A stretch of 64,000 bases of DNA from Evernia prunastri. Taxonomy: Eukaryota > Ascomycota > Lecanoromycetes > Lecanorales > Parmeliaceae. The stretch lies in contig NKYR01000023.1 in assembly GCA_003184365.1 (NCBI GenBank), forward strand, positions 124,001-188,000, in the 5' to 3' direction. The position numbers and the translations under genes are program-made. The notes below the pieces were generated by a model. That model saw only the letters and a list, made by a program, of their open reading frames with translations, did not search any database and was not told the DNA's origin. Numbering within the stretch: the first letter of the stretch is position 1; the number at the start of each line of letters is the position of its first letter. Positions 23,901 to 36,661 of this stretch are shown here, one piece after another.

Positions 23901-26264
23901 GAGGGCAATTGCCTTGAATGCGTTAATACTCGCCGGAGCAATTGCTAACACATATCTTTCTTGAGCTTCGCAGCACCTGTTGAGTAGTGGTAAGCAAAAG
24001 TATACTTATGGGATGATCTACCTTGAATAATCACCAAATCTCCAGCGGACTCAAGCCACGGTCAGCATTATCCACCTCTCTCAATTCTATCTTCGCGCCT
24101 AATCCAGAATCGTGCACCAGCTCTGGGATACCATTTGATAGTCCTCCGGCACCTATATCATGTATGAACAGTATAGGATTATCTGAGCCCATCGCTACAC
24201 ACGCATTAATGACTTCCTGTGCCCTCCTTTGCACCTCTGCATTTCCACGTTGCACACTGGCAAAGTCCAACTCTGCAGAGCCTTCAGCCGAGGTCTGAGA
24301 GCTGGCTGCCCCACCACCTAAGCCGATTAGCATGGCTGGTCCGCCCAGCACGATGATAAGTGACCCAGGCTGGACGATTGCGGCGTCTTTGAGAGCATGC
24401 ATTGGTCGTGTTGTCCCCAAACCTCCAGCGAGCATTATTGGCTTGTGATATCTAGGATTCGTAGGGTCAGCGATGCCTTTTTGCCCTTCCACAGATTCTC
24501 GATATCTCCTAAAAACATTCTTACCCCCTGACTTCCTCATTGCCATCGCCCAACGGGACCTTGGTCAAAAGCGTTCGGAAATAGCCGGTGATACATGGAC
24601 GGCCGAATTCGTTGTTGAAAGCTGCACTGCCAATTGGGCCTAGTCTGATTAGAAATGCCTTTCAAGGTATAGAAGATGGAATTACCCTCGAGCATTATAT
24701 CGAGACTGCTAGCAATATGATCAGGTTTCGATACGTCTTCCAACTCCCAAGGCTGGAGAAATCCTGGAATAAGTAGAGTTGATACAGAGAAGCCAGTGAG
24801 TCCAGCCTTTGGGCGTGAACCCCTCCCCACCGCTCCTTCATCTCGTAACTCTCCACCGGACTAAACAGATCTCGGAGTCAGCAATGCTTATTCGAATCAA
24901 AATATGTTGTTGTAGGACATGTCACGGGAGTAAACAAGTTCTCGTGCTCTCGAGGCATGTCTATGACTCATCTTCACACTGGAAAGAAAAGATCTCGAGT
25001 ATTTACGTACACCTGTTGCGGCTCCAGGAAACGGTGATATTGCCGTAGGATGGTTGTGAGACTCGGCTTTTATAGTATAGTACATACGCTCGTTCATCTG
25101 CGTCCACTCTTTCGATGATGGGACAGGGGCAAAGAAGCTCGCATTCTGGCCTTCCTGCGCATCAAGTACCGCCTTGAAGTAGTCCGGATCAGCATTTTTC
25201 TACACGAAACCTGAGTCGTTGCACATATCTAGAGAGTGTCTGTTCGCGCAACGCATCTGGAGACCTGGTCTTGAGAACTTGAAAGGAGAAGAAAATGTCG
25301 AAAGGGACTACTCACTGCGTTATCGCTATAGGCGCTGATCACGTACTTTGGAGATTTTTGGTTGGTATTACGGATCATGGAGAAGAGAGAGAAGTCCTTC
25401 TTGACACCATCAATAGTCCATGAAGCGTTGAACTGCTTGTGTCTACAATGTTCTGAGGGCTCAGCATTTCTACTCAAGCTGAACGATGTTCTAGAAATAC
25501 CTGAATTGATCTGTGCAAACATATAGAGCTCCACATCGAAGGGAGACCTCCCTAATCCATCGTCGCCTGCGAATTTGGCGACTAGATATTCAATCTCTGA
25601 GTCGTCGAGCGCTAGTCCCATGGTCTTATTGGCCTGCCGAAGAATTTGATGGGGATCGCTGCCTTCAACGAAGAGGTCAATGACCTTCTGTATAACATTG
25701 AACACAGTAAGTACTTGCGCGGATAGGAGAATGGATGTATATTTGTAAGCCAATTTTAAGGGAGAATGCGCTTTGAAGATTACGTACGGCAGGAGCCGGA
25801 GCATGTTCTCCAAACATGATTTCGAGATCGGGCATGTTGGTGCTCAGATCTTGCGTCATTGTATCATGCAGCTCTTTCTTAGCTTTCTCCACATCATAGT
25901 CTTCGTCCGACGTAATCTTGATGATTGTACCCCTCTCAATCCTCTTGACGACCTTCCCAAAACCGCAGACTTCGGCGATGGATGTTGCCTTGGAAGACCA
26001 TGGAGATATGGTGCCCTTTCTGGGCTGTACAAACCATGTGGTTGTATTCTTCTCGTCGTCCTCCTCCTCTTCGAGATACTCGTCGCCATAAGTGAGCATT
26101 TCGTTGAGATCTTTCTGACTATAGTCATTGGGAGCATCACCGCCGTGTAGTGCTACGAAGTGGACCCATCGAGCGCGTACGTCTTTGACCTGAAGCTGTT
26201 TCGAAAGGCTCCTTCTCCGGAAGTCGGATAGAGCACTGGAGCCTAGGCAAGTGATATATGACAT
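20997..26264 (-). CDS. ADE6: Phosphoribosylformylglycinamidine synthase (FGAM synthase, PurL type)
   Basis: ATP- and glutamine-dependent enzyme of the fourth step of de novo purine synthesis (FGAR to FGAM), in the cytosol. Fourteen exons on the minus strand: 26264-25788, 25687-25501, 25452-25316, 25199-25011, 24860-24686, 24639-24525, 24451-24035, 23976-23888, 23784-23478, 23339-23215, 23122-21972, 21886-21784, 21696-21201 and 21135-20997. All phases agree and give about 1368 residues, the normal large PurL length. The start MSYITCLGSSALSDFRR was chosen over an in-frame ATG nine codons upstream because it matches the family. Landmarks are NSEHCRHKQFNASW, the glycine-rich synthetase segments GGLGTTRP and IHDIGAGGLSNGIPELV, HDRSDGGL, and the C-terminal GATase with nucleophile motif GVCNGCQF and MPHPERS. 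A Ser tract (ASPSSSSSSAQ) from a trinucleotide repeat sits in the GATase domain. The gene is divergent from BOR1. Confidence 0.96.
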
Positions 26265-26783
26265 TTTGATAGTAAGAATATGAAAGTTCAATCTAGATTC
26301 TCAATTCCTCGGTTGCGGCTTACGTTCAGCTTACGATTCCGAGCATGCACTGTGGAGGTTCCAGAGTTCTAAAGCCTGACCTAGCATGATGAGATTTAAG
26401 ACTCTCATGAGCGGGACAAGTCCCAGATCAATGCGATATATCATTAGGGGGTGAAGTGGGATAGAATTTTGAGAGAAATCTTATCTTATCAGATCGGACT
26501 TTGGTCGCCTCGGTCGCCTCTTTTGCATGCCAAGACCTCCGCTGCATGCCAAGGAGCCAAGGAGCCAAGAAGCCAAGGCGGGGGACATGAGGCGGACATC
26601 GGCAATTCAATTGGCGGGAAAATCAGTTGAAAAACTCAAAATACAAGAAGCGTATGACCGATAACAGTCTTTCTAAAGACGCAAACAATTCGCGAGGGTT
26701 TATAAGATGGGGGGCTCGGCAAGGCACAAGCATGTCAGACATATCAAATACCCTGTACTTTTTACGTTGTAAATCACGGAAGG
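26265..26783. promoter_or_regulatory. Divergent promoter region of ADE6 and BOR1-like gene
   Basis: About 520 bp shared between ADE6 (minus) and the transporter gene (plus). At about 26535-26580 it holds a short imperfect tandem of AGCCAAGG-type units (GCATGCCAAGGAGCCAAGG and following). No coding feature is supported. Assignment as a bidirectional promoter rests on gene orientation only. Confidence 0.5.
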
Positions 26784-28624
26784 ATGCATTTTCCTCAAAG
26801 CCTTCGCCCCTTCCGTTTGCTCAGACAAGATCTATGCAACCTTCGCGTTCGCTATGTGTCCGACTGGACAGTATTCAACCAGCTCATCATCGCATCCGCC
26901 GTCTATGTTTTCTTCACCAATTTGCTCCCGGGCATCACATTTGCAAGCGACCTCTACGTGCTGACCGGGAAGTCGTGGGGGACGATTGAAGTGGTCTTTA
27001 GTACTGGCCTCTGCGGAGTCATCTTCAGCATGTGGGTAGAGATTTCCCCGTGCGCCCGGGAATCTCGTTTGCCGATTTCAATGGGTGCTGAAGAAAGAAG
27101 AAGAGGCTCATGAGGACGTTCTAGATTCTCAATCCAGCCTCTCACAATCTTGGGTGTGACTGGCCCATTCTCAGTGCTCGCTGAGAACATCTATTCGCTA
27201 TGCATAGGCTCTTTCAATGTAAGTGGAGTAGGTGCTCAAAACTTTGGCCTCTTGGATTGAAAGAACGTTTTTTCAGATACCATTTCTTCCATTCATGGCA
27301 TGGTCACTCATCCACGCAGGATGGATGCATTACCTTCTAGCCATCTTCAACGCCCATGACTGGACTATGCGATATGTCACTACCTTTTCCACAGAGATCT
27401 TTTCACTTCTTAACAGCATCATCTATTTTCACAAAGCTGTACAGGAGCTGCAACGTGCTCATAGTGCCCTATCATTCGCCGCGTTCCTCTACGCAATTAT
27501 TGGCGCAATTGGTACAATGCTGGTGGCTATATTCCTCTCTACTGCAGAGTCCTGGAAACCACTGTTTCATAAATACCTTCGAATGGGACTTGCAGAGTAT
27601 GCGGCCGCTATCAGTATCATCATCTTCATTGGAATGCCGCATGTCGGAGAGCTAGCATCATTGGACAAGCAGACTCTGCAAGTCAGTAGCCATGCCTTCC
27701 GACCAAGTAGTCCCGATCGCTCTGTTTTCTTTGTGCAATTCTGGCGTCTGCCAGTGGCCTGGATCTTTGCTGCCATAATTCCAGGGCTCATCATAACCAT
27801 TCTGTTTTTCTTCGATCACGAGGTTAGTAGCATCATTTGCACCATTGACAGATATGGCACTAAAAAGCCTGGTGGCTTCGCCTGGGACATCGTTTTGCTT
27901 GGAACCACAACAGCACTCTGTGGTATTTTGGGACTACCGCCTGCTAATGGGCTTCTACCTCAAGCACCTCTCCATTCCGAGAGCCTTCTTCACCCTGAGA
28001 AAGAGATCAGTGCTGTCCCTCTAGCAGGCGAGAAGGACGTGGAGGAGAAGGCCGAGGATCATGAAGTACGAAGAGTTTATGAACAAAGATGGAGCGCGTT
28101 CTTGCACGCTGGAGCGATCTTGGCCTTCATCAGCCCGCCTCTACAGCTCGTTTTGGGTCTGACTCCTACTAGTGTCTTGGCAGGACTGTTCCTGTTCATG
28201 GGTGAGCAGAGTCTTGCAGTGAAGTAGGCATCCCATTACTTGAAGACACTGGTGCCCAATTGACGTGACAGCTAGCCCAATACTCTACCGGTTCTTCTAC
28301 CTTCTCACTCCTCCCTCTGAGCTTCTAGCATTGCCAACAGCTGTCAAAGGCTACCTAGGTGTACACGTCTACACAGTCGCACAGATCGTCTTGACTATAG
28401 TAATTTTCATCGTAACACTGACAAAAGGGGCTCCCGCATTTCCGGTCATCATCATTGCTCTGGTACCAGCGAGATTGCTGCTGATGAACAAGTTATGGAG
28501 TAGAGAGACTTTAAGATTCGTTGATGCCTGGGCTTGTAGAGATGGCACTCCTGAGGATGACGAGGATCGGACAGGTGCTGTTGAAAGTGTACCTGATGTT
28601 GAAGGACATGGCCGGGTAGTGTGA
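26784..28624 (+). CDS. Bicarbonate-transporter-family (BOR1/SLC4-like) membrane protein
   Basis: Multi-pass membrane protein of the HCO3-/borate transporter family (yeast BOR1, a plasma-membrane borate exporter). Four exons, 26784-27031, 27125-27218, 27277-28223 and 28276-28624, give about 545 residues, close to yeast Bor1. Family blocks are NNLLPG-like FTNLLPGITFASDLY near residue 43, PLTILGVTGPFSVLAENIYS near 88, a conserved AHDWTMRYVTTFSTEIFSLL, the fungal FFDHEVSSIICTIDRYGTKKP and the hallmark GLLPQAPLHSESL. The last exon supplies the final membrane spans and an acidic tail. The first donor (GTGGGT) is weaker than usual but closes the frame. The third acceptor must be the second AG, because the first would create a stop. 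Substrate (borate or bicarbonate) cannot be decided from sequence. It shares an upstream region with ADE6. Confidence 0.9.
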
Positions 28625-29382
28625 GGGCCAACAAGAATTGATCTACAGAATCTGAAGTCTACCTGCCTTGCATATGGATCAAGCAGATGAGTAGAGAAGT
28701 CTGCAGCTGATAGCTAGACCAAGAAGTGGAATCCAGGATATTTAGAATAAGAACCCCCACGTTCACCTGATCATGCTATAAACCGGATGGATGCTTCTGT
28801 TTGACATTGCAGATGGGTATCATGTGCTGCCGAACTTTACTTGACAGCAGCCAAGCCACTTGGCTTAAGAGGCACAACACTCCTGGCCACATAACACTCC
28901 GTGAACCCAGAGGCCAACTATTTCATTCCCCTTGAAGGCCAACTATAAAAAACCAGATGTAAAATTGGCAACGGGGTCTCTGGCCTCCTTTCGGCTCCAA
29001 AGGGTGGGGGGACCCCGTGCTGATCTTCAAATTCACTGACTGACTGACGTCCTAGGATGGCCAAGGTCATGTGGCGCAAAGACTGACAGCAGAAAGTCGA
29101 GAAACTTCCAGAGAGGTAATTATTATTTATCCCAGAATAACACATTTTCAAAACTCGAGTCCTCCATCTCCTGCCTGCTTAAGAAGCTCGAAGCCTCGAC
29201 TGCAAAACCCAGTTGCAGAAACTGAGTTCTATTCAACTAAGGTAGTCAATTGAAAATCTTCGCCAAGCAATCAGTCCCACGGCACATTTTCTTCGACACC
29301 CTCCGGCTCAAGTAAGTAGAGGAAAGTCCCGCTACCGGACGAGGATTGCCAATTTCCACCTCGACAGCAAAACCTCACAAGC
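28625..29382. other. Intergenic region
   Basis: No gene supported. It spans the 3' end of the transporter gene and the promoter of the F-box-like gene. GC content is ordinary here, in contrast with the GC-rich gene that follows. Confidence 0.4.
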
Positions 29383-30741
29383 ATGGACAATTGCAATCTC
29401 CAAACTGCTTCTTCGTTCCTGAGGAAGCTGCCACTGGAGATCCGAATCGAGGTCTACCGCAACCTACTGTCGACTGAATACACAAAACGCATTTCGATCG
29501 CCCGACAAGTGAGTTTTCAAACCCTGCGAAATGTCTGCCGCTTCTTCAGCGGAAGTACATGTAAAATAAAAAATTCACCTGCTGATAACAGGCCGTGACC
29601 CCAGATACCATACCACGCAAGGCTCTGGCCCGGCCACGTCTACCGTCTCGACCCCACCATCCTCCAGGTATGCCGCCAGGCCCACCGCGAAGCCTCCGCG
29701 GTGCTGTATGGCGAGAACCTCTTCGTCCGGATCCGCAGCACGCTCAACAACCTCCGAGGCCTGATGGACGTCAAAGGCATCCCCGTCTTCCTCCAAGGCC
29801 GCAAGGCGGAGAGCTTCCGCCACTGCGCCATGTCCGTCGACTTTGACCGGCGCAACGCCAAACCGCGCCTCAGAACCCAAGGCGGCAACGACAACGACAA
29901 CAGCAGCAACCACTACCCCTGCTACGTCATCGCAGCCAGCGACGTCGAGCTCCTCTGCCAGACCTTACTGATCCAGCACACAGTCATGACGACCAACACG
30001 TTCAACCTGGGCGAATTCAACATCACCATCCACCGCCTGTGCGACGACATGCTCAGCCCCAACCCCGCGCGCCACTCCCCGCAACGCCGCCTGCTCGAAC
30101 CCTTCACAACCCTCCACAGCGTCCCGCACTTCCGCATCGCCGGCCCCGCCAACACAGCCTACTGCGCCCTCATCACCGCGCACGTCGCCCGGCCCGGCCC
30201 CACAATCGACGACTCCTTCGCCGCCGTCATGCGCCTGCGCGACCACGCCTTCCGCAACAACGACCCCAAACGCGCCATGCCCCTCCTCAAAGCCGCCTAC
30301 GCCCACCTCATCACGACGTGCCTGCGCCGCAACGTCGTCGCGGCCGAGTGGGCCGGCGCGCACCACCCGGCACTCATGGGCGCCATCGTCGACGCGTACG
30401 TGGGGCTCGCGGCGCACCTCGCGGTCCAGCACTACCGCTGCGGCGATATGGGCGACGCGCACTTCTGGGCCCGCGACGCCCTGCGCTACGCCTCGCCGCG
30501 CTTCTTGGCCGCGAGGACGGACAACTTCTACGCGAAGCTGGTCTACCTATGTGCGATTGCGAGTGCGAGGGCGGGTGCGGTCGAGCGGGCGGTGGAGGAG
30601 CTGTGCCAGGGGTTGGGGTGTGTGGGCCGGGAGGCGTATAGGGATCGGGGGCTGGTGACCATGAGGCGGGAGGCGAGGTGGTGGATTAGGGGGATGGGTG
30701 GTGTGCGGGTGCTGAAGGCTATGGGGATCGGGTATTTGTGA
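29383..30741 (+). CDS. F-box-like protein of unknown function
   Basis: Two exons, 29383-29508 and 29605-30741, joined by a 96-nt phase-0 intron, give about 420 residues. The N terminus reads FLRKLPLEIRIEVYRNLL, the LPxEIRxxVYxxLL signature of the large fungal family of F-box-like proteins. It is followed after the splice by VCRQAHREASAVLYGENLFVRI, also typical of that family. The C-terminal half is helical and TPR-like (DPKRAMPLLKAAYAHLITTC, HFWARDALRYA). Such proteins are thought to be substrate adaptors of SCF-type ubiquitin ligases, but here that is inference from family resemblance. The second exon is strikingly GC-rich, with almost exclusive C or G at third codon positions, unlike its neighbours. 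The exon-1 frame reads on to a stop at 29598 if the intron is retained. Confidence 0.75.
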
Positions 30742-30900
30742 GCGCGCATCTTGCCGTTGGGAGAGGTGGGGGGTGGAGGGAAGCTGGGCTGGATAAGCGC
30801 TGCGTGAAAAGGTCGTACATATGTGCATTCGATGTCCAGCATGAATCTTAGCCTATTTGGTCATATGCGTATTTGCGAACTTTGGGATTAGCCAAAGCGC

Positions 30901-32887
30901 TCACATCCTAAACACTCCGAATCTGCTCCTCTCCCTCTGCTGCTCACGGCCTCGTTCAGAGGACATGGCAGCTCTCAATCCCAGCCCCAACACCCGCCTA
31001 GTATGTGCTGGACGAATAATGCCATCGTCCCATAGCCTCGCGGACGAAAATACCGCGTCACTTTCCCTCTCAATCCTGTCTTTCAACTCGGGATCGACGG
31101 TCTTGCCAACAGCTTCCATCACCGACGATAGCTGCTGCGGACCCATGACGCCGATTTTGGCGTTGGGCCACATCCAGAGAAAGCGGGGGGAGTAGGCTCG
31201 GCCACTGTTTTCGTCAGCAATCGTTTCCTACACGGATTCAACGATGGGAGGAAGGAGCCCGAGGTGTCGAGAAAGGAAGTGTGACCCACCACATCCCATA
31301 ATTCCCCGCCCCAGCGCTGCTGCCGACCACAACGGTAAACTTGGGCACATCCGCACAAGCGACCGCTGTAACAAGCTTGGCCCCGTTCTTCGCAATGCCG
31401 CCGGCTTCCGCATCTTTACCCACCATGAACCCTGAGATGTTCTGCAAGAACACTAACGGTATGTCTCTTTGACAGCAGAGCTGGATGAAATGCGCGCCTT
31501 TGAGTGAGGATTCGGAGAACAAGATGCCGTTATTTGCAATGATGCCGACCTGTTGGCCGTAGATTCGTGCGAAGCCAGTAACGAGTGTGGTGCCATAGTC
31601 GCGTTTGAACTCGGCGAATTCGCTGCCATCGGCGATCCGAGCAATGATCTCATATGCAGGAATTTGGGTTCTCAAGTTCGTGCCTACAATACCTTCCAGC
31701 TCGTCAGGATCGTACAGGGGTTCCTTGAACACCGTCTCCTTCTTCCCAGGGCGCGGACAATTCAAGTTCTCAACAGACCTCCTCGCGAGTACCAAAGCGT
31801 GAGCATCATCCACGGCAAGATAATCCGTTACGCCGGAAATCTCGCTATGCAATTTTCCACCACCCAACTCTTCCGCCGTAACGACCTCGCCAGTCGCTGC
31901 TTTGACGAGGGGAGGCCCGGCGAGAAAGATCGTGCCTTGGTTCTCAACAATGATGGATTCATCGGACATGGCGGGAACGTAGGCGCCGCCGGCGGTACAG
32001 GGACCCATTACGACGGAGATCTGGGGTATGTTCATTGAGGACACTGGAAGCCTTTAGCAAGGATACACGAGCGCGAAAGATCGCGAGAAAGTACTTCGAG
32101 CTTGGTTATAGAAGATGCGACCAAAGTGATCTCGGTCCGGAAAGACGTCCGCTTGGTGAGGCAAGTTCGCACCGCCGGAGTCGACGAGATAGATGCATGG
32201 GAGGCCTGGCGAGTCTCAGTATATATGACATAGAATACATGGTCCTCATATATAGAGCATACGGTTCTCCTGAGCAATTGCTTGTGCTCTAAGATGTTTC
32301 TTCACGGTTATTGGATAGTAGGTGCCTCCTTTGACCCTGCAATAGATTCAGACATCGGCCTTGAACTCAAAGGCAACGATGGGCATACGTGCTATCATTC
32401 GCCACAATCATACACTGCACGCCCTGCACACTCCCCACACCCGTAATGATACCACCAGCGGGCACGTCTTCCCCAGGATAGACTTCATGTCCAGCAAGAG
32501 CAGACAGCTCCAAGAACGAGCTTCCAGCATCGGTCAAGGCGGTAATTCGACTGGTCAGGTCAGCCTGAGAATTCTGCGACCTCTGATCACATACTCTCGC
32601 GGCAGCATCTTGCCCCTAGCTACATGTTTCTCCCTGGCCTTCGCCGATCCTCCTCTTCCGATCTTCTCGTGTAGCTCCTGCATCCGCGCCATGACTTCGC
32701 CCATTTGCCGTGCATTTTCCTGGTATTGGGCGAAAGATTTGTCAACCTTGGTAGGGATGATTGAGAGGGCGGTGGCATGATGCTTGTAGGCGTGGGTTGC
32801 TACTGTTCTTGTCTGCTTTCGCACCTGGCAATTGCGGCGGAGACAACATCTGGAGAGGGAAGGCGTGAAGCACATTTGTGGTCTCAT
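30901..32887 (-). CDS. mccB: Methylcrotonoyl-CoA carboxylase subunit beta
   Basis: Carboxyltransferase subunit of mitochondrial 3-methylcrotonyl-CoA carboxylase, in leucine degradation. Six exons on the minus strand: 32887-32595, 32550-32389, 32336-32263, 32205-32095, 32043-31290 and 31204-30901. All phases close to give about 565 residues, the usual family length. The N terminus is Arg-rich and fits a mitochondrial presequence. The carboxyltransferase N domain has IYLVDSGGANLPHQ and PQISVVMGPCTAGGAYVPAM. The C domain has QVGIIANNGILFSES, IPLVFLQNISGFMVG and the biotin-pocket region VVGSSAGAGNYGMCGRAYSP. The C terminus (DDGIIRPAHTRRVLGLGL) matches MCC-beta rather than the propionyl-CoA homologue. 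The alpha subunit gene is not in this window; the hydrolase upstream is on the same strand. Confidence 0.94.
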
Positions 32888-33574
32888 GACTCGATCATCG
32901 TCGTGCCGACTCTTCCAGGGCGTCGCCCTATCACCTTTGTACCAGCTTGCGGACTAGAGGGTAAGATTTTGGGTTACTGAGAGACGTAGGAGCCATCAGA
33001 TTCGCGTCTGTTGAAGTGCCAGTACTCTAATGAATGCCGCTTCTGGCCGCGCCTCGGAACCGCGTTTAGCCGAGGGATTCGCTACGGAGAAGTACTTGTA
33101 AAAGATATCAGTCGTATGGAGAGTTGTTATGGTCTAAGTGGTCTTTGTGCATAAAGAATGTTGCATGCTATGTAATAACTAACTTTGCTAGATAGTATGT
33201 AGTAGAAAGTGGTTTTGAGAATTGATACATAAAGGCAAATCCAAAGTCTTTGAATCCCACCACAGCCTCATAGGAGGAGAGAACTTCGCTTCCTTTTGTA
33301 GAGCACACATTTTGGAATACCAGCCAGAAAATACCGGCCGTTCCTGTCAAAGGAGATTGGGTCGACGTGATCACACGCATATATGCATCTTTCGTACTTT
33401 CCATGACTGCTCCACGCCGGTATCGATTAAGGAGATTGGCGATATCGAGGCGAACTTACACCAAGATCATTTGCAGACTTAGCGGAGAACACCGTGCAAA
33501 TTTTCATAAACGTGCCCCAAGCACATTCTTTCATAAGCGGATTGATGCATAAGCAATATCTACTTTGAAAAATC
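32888..33574. other. Intergenic region upstream of mccB
   Basis: No gene supported. It contains the mccB promoter and the 3' end of the hydrolase gene, both on the minus strand. Confidence 0.4.
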
Positions 33575-34989
33575 TTAGACTGACAAGGCGCTTGTCCTTT
33601 CAACAATTTTCTCAATGGCCTTCCCAACTTGTCCGCACTCCTCCATCGCTAGCACATGGCCCGCGCCCTCATAGACTACCAATTCCACCCGATCACCACC
33701 CTCAGCCACTCCAGCATTCATCTGTTGCACCAGCGCCTTCGCGAGGTCGACCGCAATCATCTGGTCGCCGCCGCCGTGACAGACTAAGATCCTCCCTCTC
33801 CCAACCTTTGCCGCCAACTCCGCAACCTCCTCAGGCGTCTTGCGATGGCCCCCAGCCGCGACAGCTTGCAAGATGAAACCCTTACGCGTGAACGCCTCGT
33901 GGTCCTGCCGCTTCGCGAGCTCTTCCGCCGCGTATCGGTCGGCGTTGGTGGCGAACACTCCTTCCATGTCGGGCGCATTCAGAAATTGGGGGGAGAGGAG
34001 GCTGGCGCGGGCGCTAGCAATGGTCGTGTCGAGGGAGCGCGGGACGAAGATCTTGAGACGTTGCTGAAGGTTTTGGAAGAAGCTCTAGTGGGAAGCCGGT
34101 GGGTCAGTCTCAATATTCGGGTTGTGACTAAGAGGATATCGATGCTCTAGAGAGATCTGATCGGATTTACCCCTGTTTGGACAAGCCGCGCAGCCGTGGA
34201 TAAGAGTGTCAAGGAGGCGATCCTTTCGGGAATAAGTAAGCCCTGCACGCATAGCAATTCAGGTTCTTGTTAGCGTGAACTCCCCATGTCTGTCTCGAGC
34301 CTGAGTCTCGCAATTCCTCCCCCAATGGAAGGAGGCTTTTACCAATTCTTGCGCTATCATCCCACCCATGCTGACACCGACAACATGCAATTGGCGGTCC
34401 GCTGTCCAGTCGATGCTGTCCAACACTTCCATGGTGTCTCGAGCCATTTCCGATGTCGAATATCGGAGGAATGGTTTGTCAGACTCACCCATGCCTGTAG
34501 TGTGACACATGTTAGGTATCAAGTTCCTCGAAGCACATGTAAGGAGGGGAAATATGGATGATCAAGAATCAGCGAGACAATAAGAAGACTTTTGCTAACC
34601 TCGATTATCGAAAATTAGACATGAGTATTTGTTGCCTTGGTCGTGGCCGAATGCCTTCGTCTGACGCTGCCAGACATTTTTGAAATTGCCCAGACCGATG
34701 ATCCACTGCGAGAATCCAGAACAGGACGGATCAGCGTTCGGTGAAGAAATATACGACGGTCGCAAGGGCGCGTCTTGTGCTAAAGAGAGACAAAGGAAAA
34801 GGTAAGGCCCACCACCAACTTCTCCGCACCGTTGCCATGCAGCTCGTAAGCAATCTTAAAAGGACCACCTCTTCCTTTGGCCACTTCAACTGAGCCCTTC
34901 TTAGTCGGCTCCAGGTCCCAAAAGGCTTTTTTGAACTCGGGGTGCTCTTGAAGCTGGGCGACTGTAAGTGGGTGCCTAGGATTCGACAT
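33575..34989 (-). CDS. Alpha/beta-hydrolase fold protein
   Basis: Five exons on the minus strand, 34989-34813, 34705-34600, 34494-34343, 34242-34171 and 34084-33575, give about 338 residues. The strand-helix nucleophile elbow is VVGVSMGGMIAQE with Ser at about residue 136. The preceding FDNRGMGESDKP is the classic cap-entry motif. The acid is probably the Asp of HGGGDQMIAV, and the catalytic His lies in YEGAGHVLAM, completing a triad. The first 45 residues precede the fold and lack a signal peptide, so a cytosolic enzyme is likely. Proteins of this type include esterases, epoxide hydrolases and dienelactone hydrolases; the substrate cannot be told. It lies in tandem with mccB, but no functional link is shown. 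Confidence 0.88.
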
Positions 34990-36661
34990 GTCTCATCCTG
35001 TTATTAAGAGTGAGAACTGGCAAGCAAATTCTCGGATTTGGGCTGAGGGAAAGCTTTCATGACCTGGCGAGAGAGAAAGGATGGGTATTACTCTTTCTAT
35101 AGTCTGGTACAGTAACACTCGCTAAAAAGCTGATTGACGATAAAAGGGAATAGGACGAGCGCTGTACGAGGGTTCGATTCCCTTACTCTAGCCCTGGCGA
35201 TCCCATCATCTGGGTAGATCTTCCTCTCGATTATGGGCCACCCTAAGCCGGAAACAAAAACAACTTAACGCTAGATACTATTGTAAAGTAGGGATACATA
35301 AAATAAGCTCACGTATTCGCTACGACTTGAGTGAAGGCTAGTGAGACGGCGGCACAATAGTTGGAGGCATTTTAGCCGAGACAACCAACACGATAGACCT
35401 ATATAGCCTGTATGGCTCCTGTTCTTGCTCGTCGCTGTTACCTGCTCATCGTATTCGGCTCGGAAATTGGCCCTTCTAATACGACGAGGACAAGATAGTC
35501 TTGTGTCCTGTGCAGAACAGCAGATGTCTTCCTGTCGCATCCTTGCGCTCGTACGAATAAGTTCACATTCGTCCTTGCTGCAGACCTTGAATAACACAAA
35601 AAATACACTATGGCAGTGAAGGATATATGTTGCTAGATCAGGCTCGGAAGGGGCATACTATCGGTCGAAAGCCTGCTCACAGTCCCAAGACGTCTAGCAA
35701 TGCCTTCTGGATAATCGGTATTGTCACGGCATGTCACAGAATTCATTGATTGCAACACTAATGTGCAAGTTGTAGCAAGCCAGATCTAGGCTTGGAATGT
35801 CTCGTGTGGAGGTGACTCCACCTGCGGTGTACCTTATGTGCATACGAGCGAGGCCTGAGTAGTGTGCTATCTTTACGAAATGCTGGATTTGGGAGCCGAG
35901 AAGTATGGCCTTTGTGTCTGGGCAATGACAGAAACTCAGCTTTGATGATGAGATAGTCTTTTGAGGTCGATGCCAAATGGGACGAGGGGGATGAGCAGAT
36001 GACTTCGCCAATAACAAGTCTTCGAACGGCGTCTGCAAAATGAAGAAGGAGGCATGGATAAGGCCTGAGCGATTCTACCGCCAGGGTGAGGAAAGAGGAA
36101 ACGTGGTAGGCCTTTCTCTTGTGAGCATATATCGTAGGGTATACATCGCTGACTCATCCTATTCGATCTATGCCATAACCACTGGGTGGTATCAGGTTCA
36201 GCCATGGAGTCTCAATGTCAATTGAACGGTCAGTGATGAAGGTGGGCAAATAGCAGTCAATACGGAAAAAAACACTAGAACCTCCTGCCAGGTCAATAGC
36301 CTCTTGTTTCTATTCAGCAACATCTCTTTTAGGACAATTTGCCGCTCATTAAAGACAATAATCGAGAAACAGGCACTTCTTTTGGCTCTACTGTACCTTC
36401 GCGAAGCATTGAAAAGGATGTTGTTCAAATGGGTGCGCATGCTGGAAAACTAGAGCGAAAAGGGCATCAACAACGAAGGCCATAAGCCATTCAAACCCTT
36501 TTTCGATGTGTTTTTTTCGACCATGGGGAATAAACAATATCAGGGGGTCATCCATGATCACTGTAGGAAGAAGGAGCTTTGGCACCCCAAACTTCGACTT
36601 CTTTTCCACCATTGCCACAACCGCTGGTGCGAACAGATGCTGCCGAAAGCGTTCCGAATTA
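34990..36661. other. Long intergenic region, no gene seen
   Basis: I see no supportable gene in about 1.7 kb. A T-arm-like motif (GGGTTCGATTCCC) occurs at about 35167-35179, but I could not fold a full tRNA around it. It marks the switch from conserved core genes on the left to accessory genes on the right. Confidence 0.4.

Noticed and set aside
35090..35200. Possible tRNA: GGGTTCGATTCCC looks like a T-arm loop
   Set aside because: I could not find a matching acceptor 5' half, D-arm and anticodon arm at proper spacing; the best acceptor pairing (CTATAGT with ACTCTAG) has a mismatch and leaves no D stem.
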